In this document: one piece after another, positions 9,915 to 28,184 of the stretch | Layout: each line of letters starts with the position of its first letter | How positions within the stretch are numbered: position 1 is the stretch's first letter | Source: Verrucomicrobiota bacterium | Lineage (GTDB): Bacteria; Verrucomicrobiota; Verrucomicrobiia; Opitutales; Opitutaceae | Assembly (NCBI GenBank): GCA_016222805.1 | Contig: JACRQG010000007.1 | Coordinates: forward strand, 124,001-188,000 | DNA length: 64,000 bases | Direction: 5' to 3' | The notes under the pieces: model-generated | Databases searched by the model: none | Seen by the model: only the letters and a program-made list of their open reading frames with translations | Told to the model about the DNA's origin: nothing | Position numbers and translations under genes: made by a program

Positions 9915-12635
9915 GTGAGACCCTTCTGGACAGTCCTGCGTTTCCTGGCTGGTGGCATCGCCGCCGGCGGGGTGGCGCCGGCACAGGAGCCGCTGAATCC
10001 GCCGGCTCCGCTGGTGGCCGTGACGGGCGGGCCGTCCGCGGGTGGCGAAGCGGTGGCGGTGGCGGCGGCGCAGCGGGCGCAGACCCTCGGGCTGCCCGGG
10101 GTCGCCGCGGATCTGTTCCGGCGGGCGCGGGACAGTGCCGGCGTCGACCGTGATCGGCTCTCGCTCGCCCTGGCGACGGCCCTGCTTGATTCCGGACAGC
10201 CGGAGGAGGCGGAAAAGGTACTGAACGAGATTACGGGGCCGCGCGGATCCGCCTGGCAACTGCGGGCCGGGCTGGCGGCGGCACAGCTGCGCCGGTTCGA
10301 GGCCGCCCGGGCGGCGGCGGCGCAGGTGCGGGAAACCGAATTGTCTCCGGGCGATCTGCCGTGGCACTGGTTCCTGCAGGGAGAACTGATGCTGGCGCAG
10401 ACCTCGGAGTTTTCTCGGGCAAACGAGTTCTTCCGGAAGGCCGAGGAGGCCGCGCGAACCGAACTCAGCCGGGCGCGATTCCAGCTGGCGGCGGAGATGC
10501 TGCGGCTCCGGATGAGCGCGCCTCGCGATGCGGACCTGAAGGCGATGCGGGAGAACTACGAAAAGCTGCAGGGCACGCCGATTGGGTACGGCTTCGCGCA
10601 GAACTACGCGGTGGCGCTGGAGGCGGCGGGGCAAAAGGGACAGGCGGTTGCCTTCCTTCAGGGCGTGCTGGTGGCGCTGCCCCGGCGTGAGCGGATCTGG
10701 TGGGATCGCCTTCGCCTGCTCCTTGGGCTGATCGGCGACAAGTCCCGCAACGGAGCCGGGCGCAATGCCCTGGGCCAGCTCCTGGAAACGGGCAGCGATC
10801 CACTGCTGCAGCGCCAGGCGCTCCAGATCCTCGCGGCGGAATCCGGGGCCGAGCCCGAGCGCCTGCACTTCCGCACCTTGCTGACGCGGTTGATCGACCT
10901 GCAGCCCGATCACCCGATCAAGGAGAACCTCCTGCTGTTCCGGGCGCAGCTGGTCCTTGGCGAACAGTTGTTTGCGGCGGCCGAAGAGGACGCGAACGCG
11001 TTGTTGAAGCAGTTTCCGCTTTCGCCCCTGCGCGCCCATGCGCTCGGAATCCTGACCCAATCGGCGTGGGAGCAGCGGCGTTACCGTCTGGCCGCGGACT
11101 TTGCCCAGAAGACCCGCACGGAATTGCGGGCGCTGGCGGCGGCCGCGCCGGCCGACGGGCCGGCGGTGGAAAGCGCGAATCGCCGGGCGCAGGCGGTGCT
11201 GGGCGTGCTGGAGGCGGAGGCCTGGTTTCGCGCCGGGCTGGCCGCCGGGGATCGCAGCGATTTCCGGAGTGCGGCGGACGCCTATGGCGCGGTGTTGCGC
11301 GAACGGCCCGCCGAGCTGCCGGTCGGGCGCGTGGGCGCGCTGATGTTGCAGCGCGTGCTGGCCGAGATTCGCGCCGGTTCCAAGGAGGTGGGCCGCATCC
11401 TGGACGAGCTGGCGCGGGATCCCGCCTTTGACCTGGAAAACCGCTGGCAGGCCGAGTGGAGCCTGGCGCGGTCATTGCAGCTGCAGGGGACCGAGGGCGT
11501 GCGGGAGGCCTATTCCCGGGTCAACCAGCTCCTGGCCGCGGGAGAGGCTGCGGGCGCCGGACTGCGGCCGGAGCTGCGCGCCCGCATGGCGTGGTTGCAG
11601 GCCCGGCTGTCGTTCGACAGCGGCGACCTGGCCCGGACGCTGGAGCTGGTCGAGAACCTGTTGGGGCAGGGCGGGGGAATCGCCCCGGCGCTGCGCGCGG
11701 AAATCGCGAGCACCGCCATCCTGCTCCGGGCGCGGGCGGAGTTCGCCCTGGGGCGCGAGGCGGGGGCGCTCGAGACGTTGAAGCGGCTGCGGGCGGAGTA
11801 CCCCACCAGTGATGCCGCCGCGTCGTCGTTTCTCGTCGAATCCGAGCACTTCGCCGAACAGGAGAAGATCGACGAGGCGCGGACCAGGCTCATTCAACTG
11901 ACCGACAACCCCGCCTTCCGGACGAGCGAGTACGTGCCGTACGCCCTCTTTCGGCTGGCCACCCTCGCCGAGCGGCTGGGCCGGCCGGAGAACCTCGAGG
12001 AGGCCTACCGCCGCGCCGAGGAACTGGTGAAGCATCCGTCCGCCGCCGGGCAGGTCGATCTCATCTTTGCCGCGCGGATGAAGCAGGGGAATCTCCTCCG
12101 CAAGCGCAACGACTTCGCCGCCGCGCAGCGGATCTACGAATACCTCGTCAACACGTATCCGCTCCGGCCGGACGTCGTGCTCGCCCAGCTGGCCCTGGCG
12201 GAATGTCACAACGCCCAATCCGCGGCGCGGGACCCGGCCGCCACGGGGTCGGCGCACGCGGAGAGTGCCCAGCTGATCTTCGAGCAGCTGCGGGATCGGG
12301 TGGACGCGCCCAGCGACGTGCGGGTGGAGGCGGGCTACAATCTCGGCCTCCTGCTCGTGCGGCGGGGCAAGCCCGAGGAGGCCGTGGTCGTCTGGTCGCG
12401 GGATGTGGTGCTGCCCTTCCTGGAGAAGGAGACCCGGCCGTTCGAGTCGGATGCCAAGCGACCGTACTGGCTGGCCCGGACCCTGCGGGATCTCGGCGAT
12501 CTGCTCGAAAAGCTCGGCCGGATCGAGGAGGCCAAGGCGGCTTACCAGCTCCTGCTCGAGAAACGACTCCCCAATGGCGAGGCGGTGGCGCGGGCCCGCC
12601 TGGAGCAATTGGGCGTGCTGGGACCCCGGCGATGA
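9915..12635 (+). CDS. Secreted TPR-repeat protein (GTG start proposed)
   Basis: Signal-like VRPFWTVLRFLAGGIAAGGVAPAQ; repeated alpha-helical TPR-like units; followed by ExbB/ExbD genes. Confidence 0.75.
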   Translation: MRPFWTVLRFLAGGIAAGGVAPAQEPLNPPAPLVAVTGGPSAGGEAVAVAAAQRAQTLGLPGVAADLFRRARDSAGVDRDRLSLALATALLDSGQPEEAEKVLNEITGPRGSAWQLRAGLAAAQLRRFEAARAAAAQVRETELSPGDLPWHWFLQGELMLAQTSEFSRANEFFRKAEEAARTELSRARFQLAAEMLRLRMSAPRDADLKAMRENYEKLQGTPIGYGFAQNYAVALEAAGQKGQAVAFLQGVLVALPRRERIWWDRLRLLLGLIGDKSRNGAGRNALGQLLETGSDPLLQRQALQILAAESGAEPERLHFRTLLTRLIDLQPDHPIKENLLLFRAQLVLGEQLFAAAEEDANALLKQFPLSPLRAHALGILTQSAWEQRRYRLAADFAQKTRTELRALAAAAPADGPAVESANRRAQAVLGVLEAEAWFRAGLAAGDRSDFRSAADAYGAVLRERPAELPVGRVGALMLQRVLAEIRAGSKEVGRILDELARDPAFDLENRWQAEWSLARSLQLQGTEGVREAYSRVNQLLAAGEAAGAGLRPELRARMAWLQARLSFDSGDLARTLELVENLLGQGGGIAPALRAEIASTAILLRARAEFALGREAGALETLKRLRAEYPTSDAAASSFLVESEHFAEQEKIDEARTRLIQLTDNPAFRTSEYVPYALFRLATLAERLGRPENLEEAYRRAEELVKHPSAAGQVDLIFAARMKQGNLLRKRNDFAAAQRIYEYLVNTYPLRPDVVLAQLALAECHNAQSAARDPAATGSAHAESAQLIFEQLRDRVDAPSDVRVEAGYNLGLLLVRRGKPEEAVVVWSRDVVLPFLEKETRPFESDAKRPYWLARTLRDLGDLLEKLGRIEEAKAAYQLLLEKRLPNGEAVARARLEQLGVLGPRR

Positions 12636-12693
12636 GAAGACGCCGCCGCTTTCGGGTTTGCCGCCGTTCCGGTTAATCCAACGCTGCCCCACC

Positions 12694-13356
12694 ATGCCCG
12701 GTTTCGAACTCAGTCTCTTCGCGCGGGGAGGACCCATGATTTGGGTGCTGGCCGGCCTCGCGGTGCTTTGCCTGACCCTCTTCGTGGAGCGGATGCTCTT
12801 TCTCCACCGCGGCCAGATCCGGGCCAAGGCGTTCCTCGACGGGATCAAGAACATCCTCGCCAAACGGCGTCTCGTCGAGGCCCTGACGGTGTGCGAGGAG
12901 ACTCCGGGACCGGTCGCCGCCGTGGTGAAGGCGGCGCTGCTCCATGCCGAGGCGCCGGCCGAGGTCATGCGGTTTCACGTGCAGGAGGCGGCGGTGGTCG
13001 AACTGCCGGTGCTCGAGCGGCGCATCGGCGCGATCGCCGCCATCGCCCAGGTCGCGCCCCTGGTGGGGATCCTCGGCACCATCCTCGGGATGATCACCAC
13101 CTTCGTGGCGTTCGAGAAGGGCGGGAACTATGCGATGGCGGCCGCCCTCTCCCGCGGCATGTGGCAGGCGCTGCTGGCCACCGCCGGCAGCCTGATGCTG
13201 GCCATCCCGGCCCACCTCGCCCACCACCTGCTGGCCGCGCGGGTGCGCTCGATCGTGCGCGACGTGGAATGGTCCGGCAACGAGATCATGAAGTATCTGA
13301 CTACCGAATACCGCAGCGCCCCGGGGGAGGGGCGGGAGTCCGGCGCCGGTCACTGA
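12694..13356 (+). CDS. MotA/TolQ/ExbB proton channel family protein
   Basis: VERMLFLHRGQIRAKAFLDGIKNIL; AAIAQVAPLVGILGTILGMITTF; LLATAGSLMLAIPAHLAHHLLAARV. Confidence 0.9.
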   Translation: MPGFELSLFARGGPMIWVLAGLAVLCLTLFVERMLFLHRGQIRAKAFLDGIKNILAKRRLVEALTVCEETPGPVAAVVKAALLHAEAPAEVMRFHVQEAAVVELPVLERRIGAIAAIAQVAPLVGILGTILGMITTFVAFEKGGNYAMAAALSRGMWQALLATAGSLMLAIPAHLAHHLLAARVRSIVRDVEWSGNEIMKYLTTEYRSAPGEGRESGAGH

Positions 13357-13357
13357 C

Positions 13358-13807
13358 ATGCTCACCCGTCCGCTCGAGCTCTCCTCCCGCCTGCGGCCGG
13401 CGCCCCGCGGCCTGGCTTGGCCCTTCCTGGTGAACGCCGGGTTGCTCGTGCTCTTCTTTTCCCTGTTCGGATCGCGTTTCGTGCTGGCGCCGGGGCTGGG
13501 GGTGGATTTCCGCCTGCCGACGGTGGCGGGCGCGAACGCCAGCGCCCGGCCCGCGACGCATGTGATCAGCGTGATCAACTCGGGCCAGATCTTCACCCAC
13601 GACGGCTTGCACAAGCTCTCCGAGCTGGGTTCGTGGCTGAAAAGGGAGGCGGCGCGTACCCAGGGGCCGCTCCTGCTGGTCCGGGCGGGGGCCGACGTGC
13701 CGACTTCGGTTCTGGCCGAGGTGGCCAGTGCGGCGCGGGAGGCGGGTTTCGAAATGATCTGGGCGGCTGGGGAGGCGGGAGGGACGGCGACGCGTCCGAA
13801 CTCCTGA
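13358..13807 (+). CDS. ExbD/TolR-like biopolymer transport protein
   Basis: Single TM then VDFRLPTVAG...VISVINSGQIFTHDGLHKLSELGSWLKREAARTQGPLLLVRAGADVPTSVLAEVASAAREAGF; directly follows exbB-like gene. Confidence 0.72.
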   Translation: MLTRPLELSSRLRPAPRGLAWPFLVNAGLLVLFFSLFGSRFVLAPGLGVDFRLPTVAGANASARPATHVISVINSGQIFTHDGLHKLSELGSWLKREAARTQGPLLLVRAGADVPTSVLAEVASAAREAGFEMIWAAGEAGGTATRPNS

Positions 13808-13813
13808 GGCAAG

Positions 13814-14560
13814 ATGGCTGCGAATGGCACCAAGCGAACCTGGGGAATCGCCGCCGCCGCGGCGATCGTGGTGGTGGGTGGGTTGGCGGCACTCTTCCGG
13901 GCGCCGGAGGCCGGCACTCCGGGCCGGATTTCGGGCCAGAGGCCGCCAACTGTCCAGCTGGCACGGCCGACGGAGGCGGATGCGGTGCTCAAGGCCGAGG
14001 CGGAGATGCGGGATCTTCGTCCGCTCTTCCTCCCCACCAAGTTCAACGTGGCCCTGGCAGAGCCGCGACGCGAACCGGGTCGCACGCTCCTTGACGAAGA
14101 GCGGCCAACTTGGGCGTTTATTGAAACCGATCCCGGCTTGGGCCGGGAACTGCCCCCGGTCGCGACCTTGAACGGAAAACCCGCCGACAAGGCGCAACCA
14201 ACGGATACGCTGGCATCTGCGATGGCAGGAGTCGGATTGGTGGGGTTTGGACGAGCGGACCGCAAGGTGGCCCCGGCCCCGGCCCGGGCGGGCTTCCTCG
14301 AAGTCGTCGCCGTTTCAACCGGCAGGACCGTCCTGGCGGAGCCGCTGCCGGCATCAATGGCGGCCCCCGCTGGGAAGCCTTGGGAACCGCTGGAATTGTT
14401 CGCTACGATCGACGCGGCGGGACTGGCCGCGCCACTGGTGGTCACCGAGGGATCGCGCGTTGAAGACGTGGACGTTCACTTCAAGAAAGCCCTCGCGCAA
14501 ACCTATCGAATCGGTGAGCGTTTGAGCCCCGGATTTTACCGGATTGTCGTCGGTCCGTAG
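13814..14560 (+). CDS. Hypothetical single-TM protein in ExbB/ExbD cluster
   Basis: ORF 6 nt after the exbD-like gene; KRTWGIAAAAAIVVVGGLAALF TM anchor; no family recognised. Confidence 0.65.
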   Translation: MAANGTKRTWGIAAAAAIVVVGGLAALFRAPEAGTPGRISGQRPPTVQLARPTEADAVLKAEAEMRDLRPLFLPTKFNVALAEPRREPGRTLLDEERPTWAFIETDPGLGRELPPVATLNGKPADKAQPTDTLASAMAGVGLVGFGRADRKVAPAPARAGFLEVVAVSTGRTVLAEPLPASMAAPAGKPWEPLELFATIDAAGLAAPLVVTEGSRVEDVDVHFKKALAQTYRIGERLSPGFYRIVVGP

Positions 14561-14652
14561 AATTTTGATCGAAGCTTCGAATTTGCTGTTGACGGTGCCT
14601 TGGGCGGGCTGCACGGTTCTCGGCTCTTTTCGTTTTTTGGCACTCCTTTTCT

Positions 14653-14728
14653 GCCCAGATAGCTCAGTTGGTAGAGCACCCCCTTGGTAAGGGGGAGGTC
14701 GACGGTTCAAGTCCGTTTCTGGGCTCCA
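14653..14728 (+). tRNA. tRNA-Thr(GGT), CCA encoded
   Basis: GCCCAGA acceptor/TCTGGGC, AGCTCAGTTGGTAGAGC D-arm, anticodon loop CTTGGTAAG, GGTTCAAGTCC T-arm, CCA end. Confidence 0.96.
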
Positions 14729-14810
14729 GGGTCAGAAGACACGTCGACTCAGGCTTCTACGACGCAAATCAAGAGGTCAATTTTCACTATCACCCAAACA
14801 TCCGTCTCCC

Positions 14811-16001
<1,191 letters not shown>

Positions 16002-16027
16002 TCTCCCTACAATTGCCACGGCGACGT

Positions 16028-16055
16028 GCCGAGGCCCCTTCGGCGGGGCCTCGGC
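16028..16055 (+). terminator. GC-rich hairpin downstream of tuf (no T-tract)
   Basis: GCCGAGGCCCC-TTCGGC-GGGGCCTCGGC perfect 11-bp stem between tuf and tRNA-Trp; no poly-T, so possibly a processing or pausing structure. Confidence 0.5.
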
Positions 16056-16080
16056 TATGTCGTCTAAAGGACCAAACTAC

Positions 16081-16156
16081 AGGCGTGTAGCTCAATTGGT
16101 AGAGTAGCGGTCTCCAAAACCGTCGGTTGGGGGTTCGAGTCCCTCCGCGCCTGCCA
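16081..16156 (+). tRNA. tRNA-Trp(CCA), CCA encoded
   Basis: AGGCGTG/CGCGCCT acceptor, AGCTCAATTGGTAGAG D-arm, CTCCAAA anticodon loop, GGTTCGAGTCC T-arm, GCCA end. Confidence 0.96.
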
Positions 16157-16166
16157 GCACTTTCGA

Positions 16167-16370
16167 ATGAAAAACCCGTTCCGCAGCACCCGCATTTTTC
16201 TCGGCGAGATGGTCGGCGAGCTTCAGAAGGCGACCTGGCCCACCAAGGCGGAGTTGCGCGATTCCACGATCGTCGTGATCGTGGCGGCGATCATCCTCGG
16301 CCTCTTCACGAGCATTAGCGACTTTTCGCTCACGCAGGTGGTGATCCTCTTCACGGATCTGGTCAACTGA
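16167..16370 (+). CDS. secE: Preprotein translocase subunit SecE
   Basis: FLGEMVGELQKATWPTKAELRDSTIVVIVAAIILGLF; between tRNA-Trp and nusG. Confidence 0.95.
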   Translation: MKNPFRSTRIFLGEMVGELQKATWPTKAELRDSTIVVIVAAIILGLFTSISDFSLTQVVILFTDLVN

Positions 16371-16389
16371 GGCCGGTCCCCCCCGCATC

Positions 16390-16968
16390 ATGCCCGCTCC
16401 TTCGACCGCCCCGGCTGGCGCCCAGTGGTTTGCGCTTCACACACTCTCCGGACAGGAGAACAAGGTGAAGTTGTATATCGACAAGTTCAAGAAGGCCGAG
16501 GAACTCGACGAATACATCTTCGAGGTGCTTTTGCCGACGGAGGTCGTGTCCGAGGTCAAGGGCGGGAAGAAGTCCACCAAGGTGCGCAAGCTGTACCCGG
16601 GTTACGTTTTTATCCAGGCAAAGCTCTACGGTGAGGACGGCAAGTTGATCAACAAGCCCTGGTATTTCGTGAAGGAGACGACCGGCGTGATCGGCTTCGT
16701 GGGCGGCGACCGTCCCGCGGCCCTGCGCCAGGCCGAGATTGACGAAATCTACTCCCGGATCGAGGCGGCCAGCGGCAAGGAAGTGCCGAAGGTGCAATAC
16801 TCGGTCGGTGAAGAGGTGAAGATTACCGACGGGGCCTTCGCCTCCCTGAGCGGCCGGATCGACGAAATCGATCCGGAACGCGGCAAGCTCAAGGTCTCCG
16901 TTTCCATCTTTGGCCGGTTCACGCCGGTCGAACTCGAGTACTGGCAGGTCCAGCGCATGACCGAATAG
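16390..16968 (+). CDS. nusG: Transcription termination/antitermination protein NusG
   Basis: WFALHTLSGQENKVKLYI; LYPGYVFIQAKL; GVIGFVGGDRPAAL; VGEEVKITDGAFASLSGRI. Confidence 0.97.
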   Translation: MPAPSTAPAGAQWFALHTLSGQENKVKLYIDKFKKAEELDEYIFEVLLPTEVVSEVKGGKKSTKVRKLYPGYVFIQAKLYGEDGKLINKPWYFVKETTGVIGFVGGDRPAALRQAEIDEIYSRIEAASGKEVPKVQYSVGEEVKITDGAFASLSGRIDEIDPERGKLKVSVSIFGRFTPVELEYWQVQRMTE

Positions 16969-17013
16969 GTCCCTCCTTTCCGCCACCGTTTCCCTTTTCC
17001 GCCTTCCTTTCCC

Positions 17014-17439
17014 ATGGCCAAGAAGATTCAAGGATACATCCGCCTTCAGCTCCCTGCCGGCGCCGCCAATCCGGCGCCGCCTGTTGGACCCGCCCTTGGC
17101 GCCCAAGGCGTCAACATCATGGCGTTCTGCAAGGAGTTCAACGCCCGGACCAAAGACCAGAACGGCATGATCCTCCCGGTGGTCATCACGGTCTTTTCCG
17201 ACAAGAGCTTCACTTTCATCCTGAAGTCTCCGCCGGCCTCGGTCCTGCTGAAGAAGGCGGCGAACATCGCGAGCGGTTCGGCCAAGCCGAATCAGGACAA
17301 GGTCGGCAAGGTCACGAAGAAGCAATTGCTCGAGATCTATAACATCAAGAAGAACGACCTGAACGCGACCAATCCCGAGGCGGGCATCAAGGTGATCGCC
17401 GGGACCGCCCGCAACATGGGCATCGAGGTCGTCGACTGA
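17014..17439 (+). CDS. rplK: 50S ribosomal protein L11
   Basis: [38 protein letters not shown]. Confidence 0.99.
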   Translation: MAKKIQGYIRLQLPAGAANPAPPVGPALGAQGVNIMAFCKEFNARTKDQNGMILPVVITVFSDKSFTFILKSPPASVLLKKAANIASGSAKPNQDKVGKVTKKQLLEIYNIKKNDLNATNPEAGIKVIAGTARNMGIEVVD

Positions 17440-17555
17440 ACTTTTCCCGGGCGGGGGAGGGTCGCCGCGCCATCGCGCCCGGCCCGCTCGCGCACTGGAA
17501 TCCGAAACCCATCCCGCGGGAGTCCTTCCGGACGCACGCACCGCCAGGAGCCAAC

Positions 17556-18254
17556 ATGCCAAGAAAACACAGCAAGCGATACAACAGCGCCGTCAAGGTC
17601 GCTGACCTCACCAAGGATTATCCGCTCAAGGAAGCGGTTGAAATCCTCTCGAAGTTCCCCAAGGCCAAGTTCGACGAGACCGTCGAGCTCTCGTTCCGGC
17701 TCGGGGTCGACGCCACCTCCGGTGAGCAGAATGTCCGTGGCACCACGCCGCTGCCCAATGGGTCCGGCAAGAAGGTGCGCGTCCTCGTTTTTACCGATGA
17801 TCCGCAGAAGGCCCTTGGCGCCGGCGCTGACTTTGCCGGCCTGCAGGACATGATGCAGAAGATCAACGAGGGCTGGCTCGACTTCGACGTCGCGATCGCG
17901 ACGACCGAGGCGATGAAGCAGGTCCGCACGCTGGCGCGGGTGCTGGGTCCGAAGGGCCTGATGCCCAACCCGAAGGCCGGGACGGTCACCGACGACATCG
18001 CCGGTGGCATCAAGGCGGTGAAGGCCGGTCGCGTGGAGTTCAAGATGGACAAGACCGCCAACATCGGCGTGGGGGTGGGCAAGCGCTCCTTCACGCCGGC
18101 CCAGATCCTCGAGAACGCCGCGGCGGTGCTCGAGGCCGTGGGCAAGGCGAAGCCGAACACCTTCAAGGGCGGTCAGTTCATCAAGTCCGTCACGATTTCC
18201 TCGAGCATGAGCCCGAGCGTGCGGATCGCGTCCACCGAATTCAGCAAGTACTGA
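17556..18254 (+). CDS. rplA: 50S ribosomal protein L1
   Basis: GKKVRVLVFTDDPQKALGAGADFAG; LGPKGLMPNPKAGTVTDDI. Confidence 0.99.
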   Translation: MPRKHSKRYNSAVKVADLTKDYPLKEAVEILSKFPKAKFDETVELSFRLGVDATSGEQNVRGTTPLPNGSGKKVRVLVFTDDPQKALGAGADFAGLQDMMQKINEGWLDFDVAIATTEAMKQVRTLARVLGPKGLMPNPKAGTVTDDIAGGIKAVKAGRVEFKMDKTANIGVGVGKRSFTPAQILENAAAVLEAVGKAKPNTFKGGQFIKSVTISSSMSPSVRIASTEFSKY

Positions 18255-18265
18255 GGAGTCCGACC

Positions 18266-18784
18266 ATGAGAGCCGAAAAACAATACCTGATTTCCGAGGT
18301 CGAGACCCACCTCAAGAAGAGCGAATACGTCATCCTGGCGAATTTCACCGGCGTGTCGGTGGCCGACACCGCGGACCTGCGCAAGAAGCTCGCGGTGGAG
18401 AAGGCGGAGTTCCACGTCGTCAAGAACAGCTCCCTGCGGGTGGCGGCGAAGTCGCTGGGCCTGCCGGAGTTCGAGGCCTCGCTCACCGGCCCGACCGCCA
18501 TCGTCGTGGGTGGCAAGAACTCCCCCGGCGTCGCCAAGGTCCTGAAGACCTTCTTCAAGGAGAAGCAGAAGCTGCAGGTGAAGTCCGCCGTGCTGGGCAA
18601 GAAGCTGATTTCGGCCCAGGACGTCGAGGCGCTCGCCGAGATGCCCTCGCTCGATTCGCTCCGCGCCCAGCTGCTCGGCCTGCTCAACCAGCCGGCGGGC
18701 ATGTTCGTGCGCGTCCTCAACGCCGCGCCGAGCGGCCTGGTCAACGTGCTCCAGGCCAAGGTGCGCGCCGCGGAGGCCAAGTAA
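18266..18784 (+). CDS. rplJ: 50S ribosomal protein L10
   Basis: YVILANFTGVSVADTADLRKKLAVEKAEFHVVKNSSLRVAAKSLGL. Confidence 0.97.
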   Translation: MRAEKQYLISEVETHLKKSEYVILANFTGVSVADTADLRKKLAVEKAEFHVVKNSSLRVAAKSLGLPEFEASLTGPTAIVVGGKNSPGVAKVLKTFFKEKQKLQVKSAVLGKKLISAQDVEALAEMPSLDSLRAQLLGLLNQPAGMFVRVLNAAPSGLVNVLQAKVRAAEAK

Positions 18785-18791
18785 CCGCGAC

Positions 18792-18826
18792 GGAGGGTGC
18801 GTCCTGCGCGCCCTCCTCCCTCTTTT
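18792..18826 (+). terminator. Attenuator-like hairpin between rplJ and rplL
   Basis: GGAGGGTGCG-TCCTG-CGCGCCCTCC (one G-U) followed by TCCCTCTTTT. Confidence 0.55.
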
Positions 18827-18966
18827 CACCCACCAACCATTTCAGTGGCGCCCCGTCGTTCCGGCGGGCGCCCGTGAAAGCCCAACATCAATCGTCCAGC
18901 GCTAGGGGATACGTCTCTTAAACGTGCGGCATTCCCGCCGTCGCTAGCGCCGGTCAGGAGATCATC

Positions 18967-19359
18967 ATGAGCAACATCACCAAGGAACAAGTCATCGAGT
19001 GGCTCTCCAGCCAGTCGGTTCTCGAAATCGCCGGTCTCGTCAAGGACCTCGAGGCCAAGTGGGGCGTCTCCGCCGCCGCTCCGGTCGCCGTCGCCGCGGC
19101 TCCCGCCGCCGGGGCCGCTGCCGCCGCCGCTCCCGCCGCCGAGGCCCAGACCGAGTTCACCGTCATCCTGAAGGAAGCCGGAGCGAACAAGATCGGCGTC
19201 ATCAAGGAAGTCCGCGCCATCACCGGCCTCGGCCTCAAGGAGGCCAAGGACCTGGTCGAGGGTGCGCCGAAGCCCGTCAAGGAGAATGCTCCCAAGGCCG
19301 AGGCCGAGGACATCAAGAAGAAGCTCGAGGCGGCTGGCGCCAAGGTCGAGCTCAAGTAA
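18967..19359 (+). CDS. rplL: 50S ribosomal protein L7/L12
   Basis: Ala/Pro hinge; [44 protein letters not shown]. Confidence 0.98.
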   Translation: MSNITKEQVIEWLSSQSVLEIAGLVKDLEAKWGVSAAAPVAVAAAPAAGAAAAAAPAAEAQTEFTVILKEAGANKIGVIKEVRAITGLGLKEAKDLVEGAPKPVKENAPKAEAEDIKKKLEAAGAKVELK

Positions 19360-19409
19360 TCCAGCCGAGAAGCTTGGCGACTTCGCTCGCACAACTTCCC
19401 GCTTTGCCG

Positions 19410-19450
19410 GGACAGGCCGCGCCGGGGCGTGGCCTGTCCTTTGCCTTTTC
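19410..19450 (+). terminator. rplL-rpoB intergenic attenuator
   Basis: GGACAGGCC...GGCCTGTCC stem followed by TTTGCCTTTT. Confidence 0.75.
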
Positions 19451-19549
19451 TAGTTTCAACCCCGGGGTGGGCCGCCCCGCCCGATCCTCCGCCCGCTGAG
19501 GGCACTGCCGCGTCCTTTCCTGTCTCCTAATCTCCACTGGGAATTCCTC

Positions 19550-23329
<3,780 letters not shown>

Positions 23330-23378
23330 GCCGCGGCGCGTCCTGTTCACCTTAGGAAATCAGCAGGGAGACCACACC

Positions 23379-27521
<4,143 letters not shown>

Positions 27522-27547
27522 TCGCAAAATCCTGGCATCCACTTCAA

Positions 27548-27580
27548 GGCCGCGGGCTGGTCCCGCGGCCTTTTTCTTTT
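27548..27580 (+). terminator. Rho-independent terminator after rpoC
   Basis: GGCCGCGGG-CTGGT-CCCGCGGCC followed by TTTTTCTTTT. Confidence 0.93.
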
Positions 27581-27655
27581 ACCCGCGGGGCCACCAACGC
27601 AAACCGCTGGTTTTTGTGCTCTCTCTGCAATTTGCCCTTGTGTTGGCGAGGCAAG

Positions 27656-27749
27656 TTGACACGTTTTTCATCCCTCCCGCCAAAAACCGAATGTCGAGCC
27701 TAGCTCCATTCGGTTTTACGCCCGCTCGAAAGAGCGGGCGGTTTTTTTT
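27656..27749 (+). ncRNA. Candidate small RNA / orphan tandem-hairpin transcript
   Basis: TTGACA at 27656-27661; AAAACCGAATG/CATTCGGTTTT 11-bp stem (27683-27717); then CGCCCGCTC-GAAA-GAGCGGGCG + T8 terminator (27719-27748); no ORF in phase. The -10 element is not convincing. Confidence 0.4.
27719..27749 (+). terminator. Strong intrinsic terminator with GAAA tetraloop
   Basis: CGCCCGCTC GAAA GAGCGGGCG GTTTTTTTT. Confidence 0.9.
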
Positions 27750-28091
27750 GGGGGTGAGCCGAGTTCTGGAGCTACTCGGTTGGCGCAGATCAGTTGGGAA
27801 TAAGGGATGACGTCGGTTGGTGGCGCGTGTCCCACAAGGCAGTCCAAGATGGCCACCGGCCCGTTGCTCTTCCAGCTGCTTGGGTATCTTCGCCATGACC
27901 CCGCACCCCTTGTTGCTGGTCGAAGACCAAACCGTCGTAACGGTAGCGGGCCGGTTCTTGGTTTGCTGACGCGAAGCAGGCATCACCGAAGGCGGTAGCC
28001 GGCACAGGCCCACGCCAACTGAGGGGGGAACCGGACTCATGTCTGTGCCGTGGACTCCATGCGTTGGTGCGGACCGGCCGGATTACAAAGA

Positions 28092-28108
28092 TGTAATCAC
28101 GCGGTCAC
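28092..28108 (+). promoter_or_regulatory. Putative regulator box upstream of cytochrome-porin gene
   Basis: TGTAATC-ACG-CGGTCAC, matching 31746-31762; overlaps palindrome GATTACAAAGATGTAATC (28081-28098). Confidence 0.55.
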
Positions 28109-28184
28109 GAAGTCGTGCGCTGCCTGGGCGCATAGTCGGGGGGTTACGTCACCCGAACCTGACAACCTCAACCTAGAAAATGTA

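Noticed and set aside
14569-14580. TCGAAGCTTCGA perfect 12-bp palindrome upstream of tRNA-Thr
   Set aside because: Single copy with no supporting context; could be chance.
27880-28030. GEMM (c-di-GMP) riboswitch upstream of the cytochrome gene
   Set aside because: Only isolated fragments resemble the consensus; the conserved 5' half is missing.
27579-28040. 153-aa minus-strand ORF in the rpoC-cytochrome gap (and overlapping 71-aa ORF)
   Set aside because: Runs through two strong terminator hairpins, no recognisable family, no start context; more likely non-coding.
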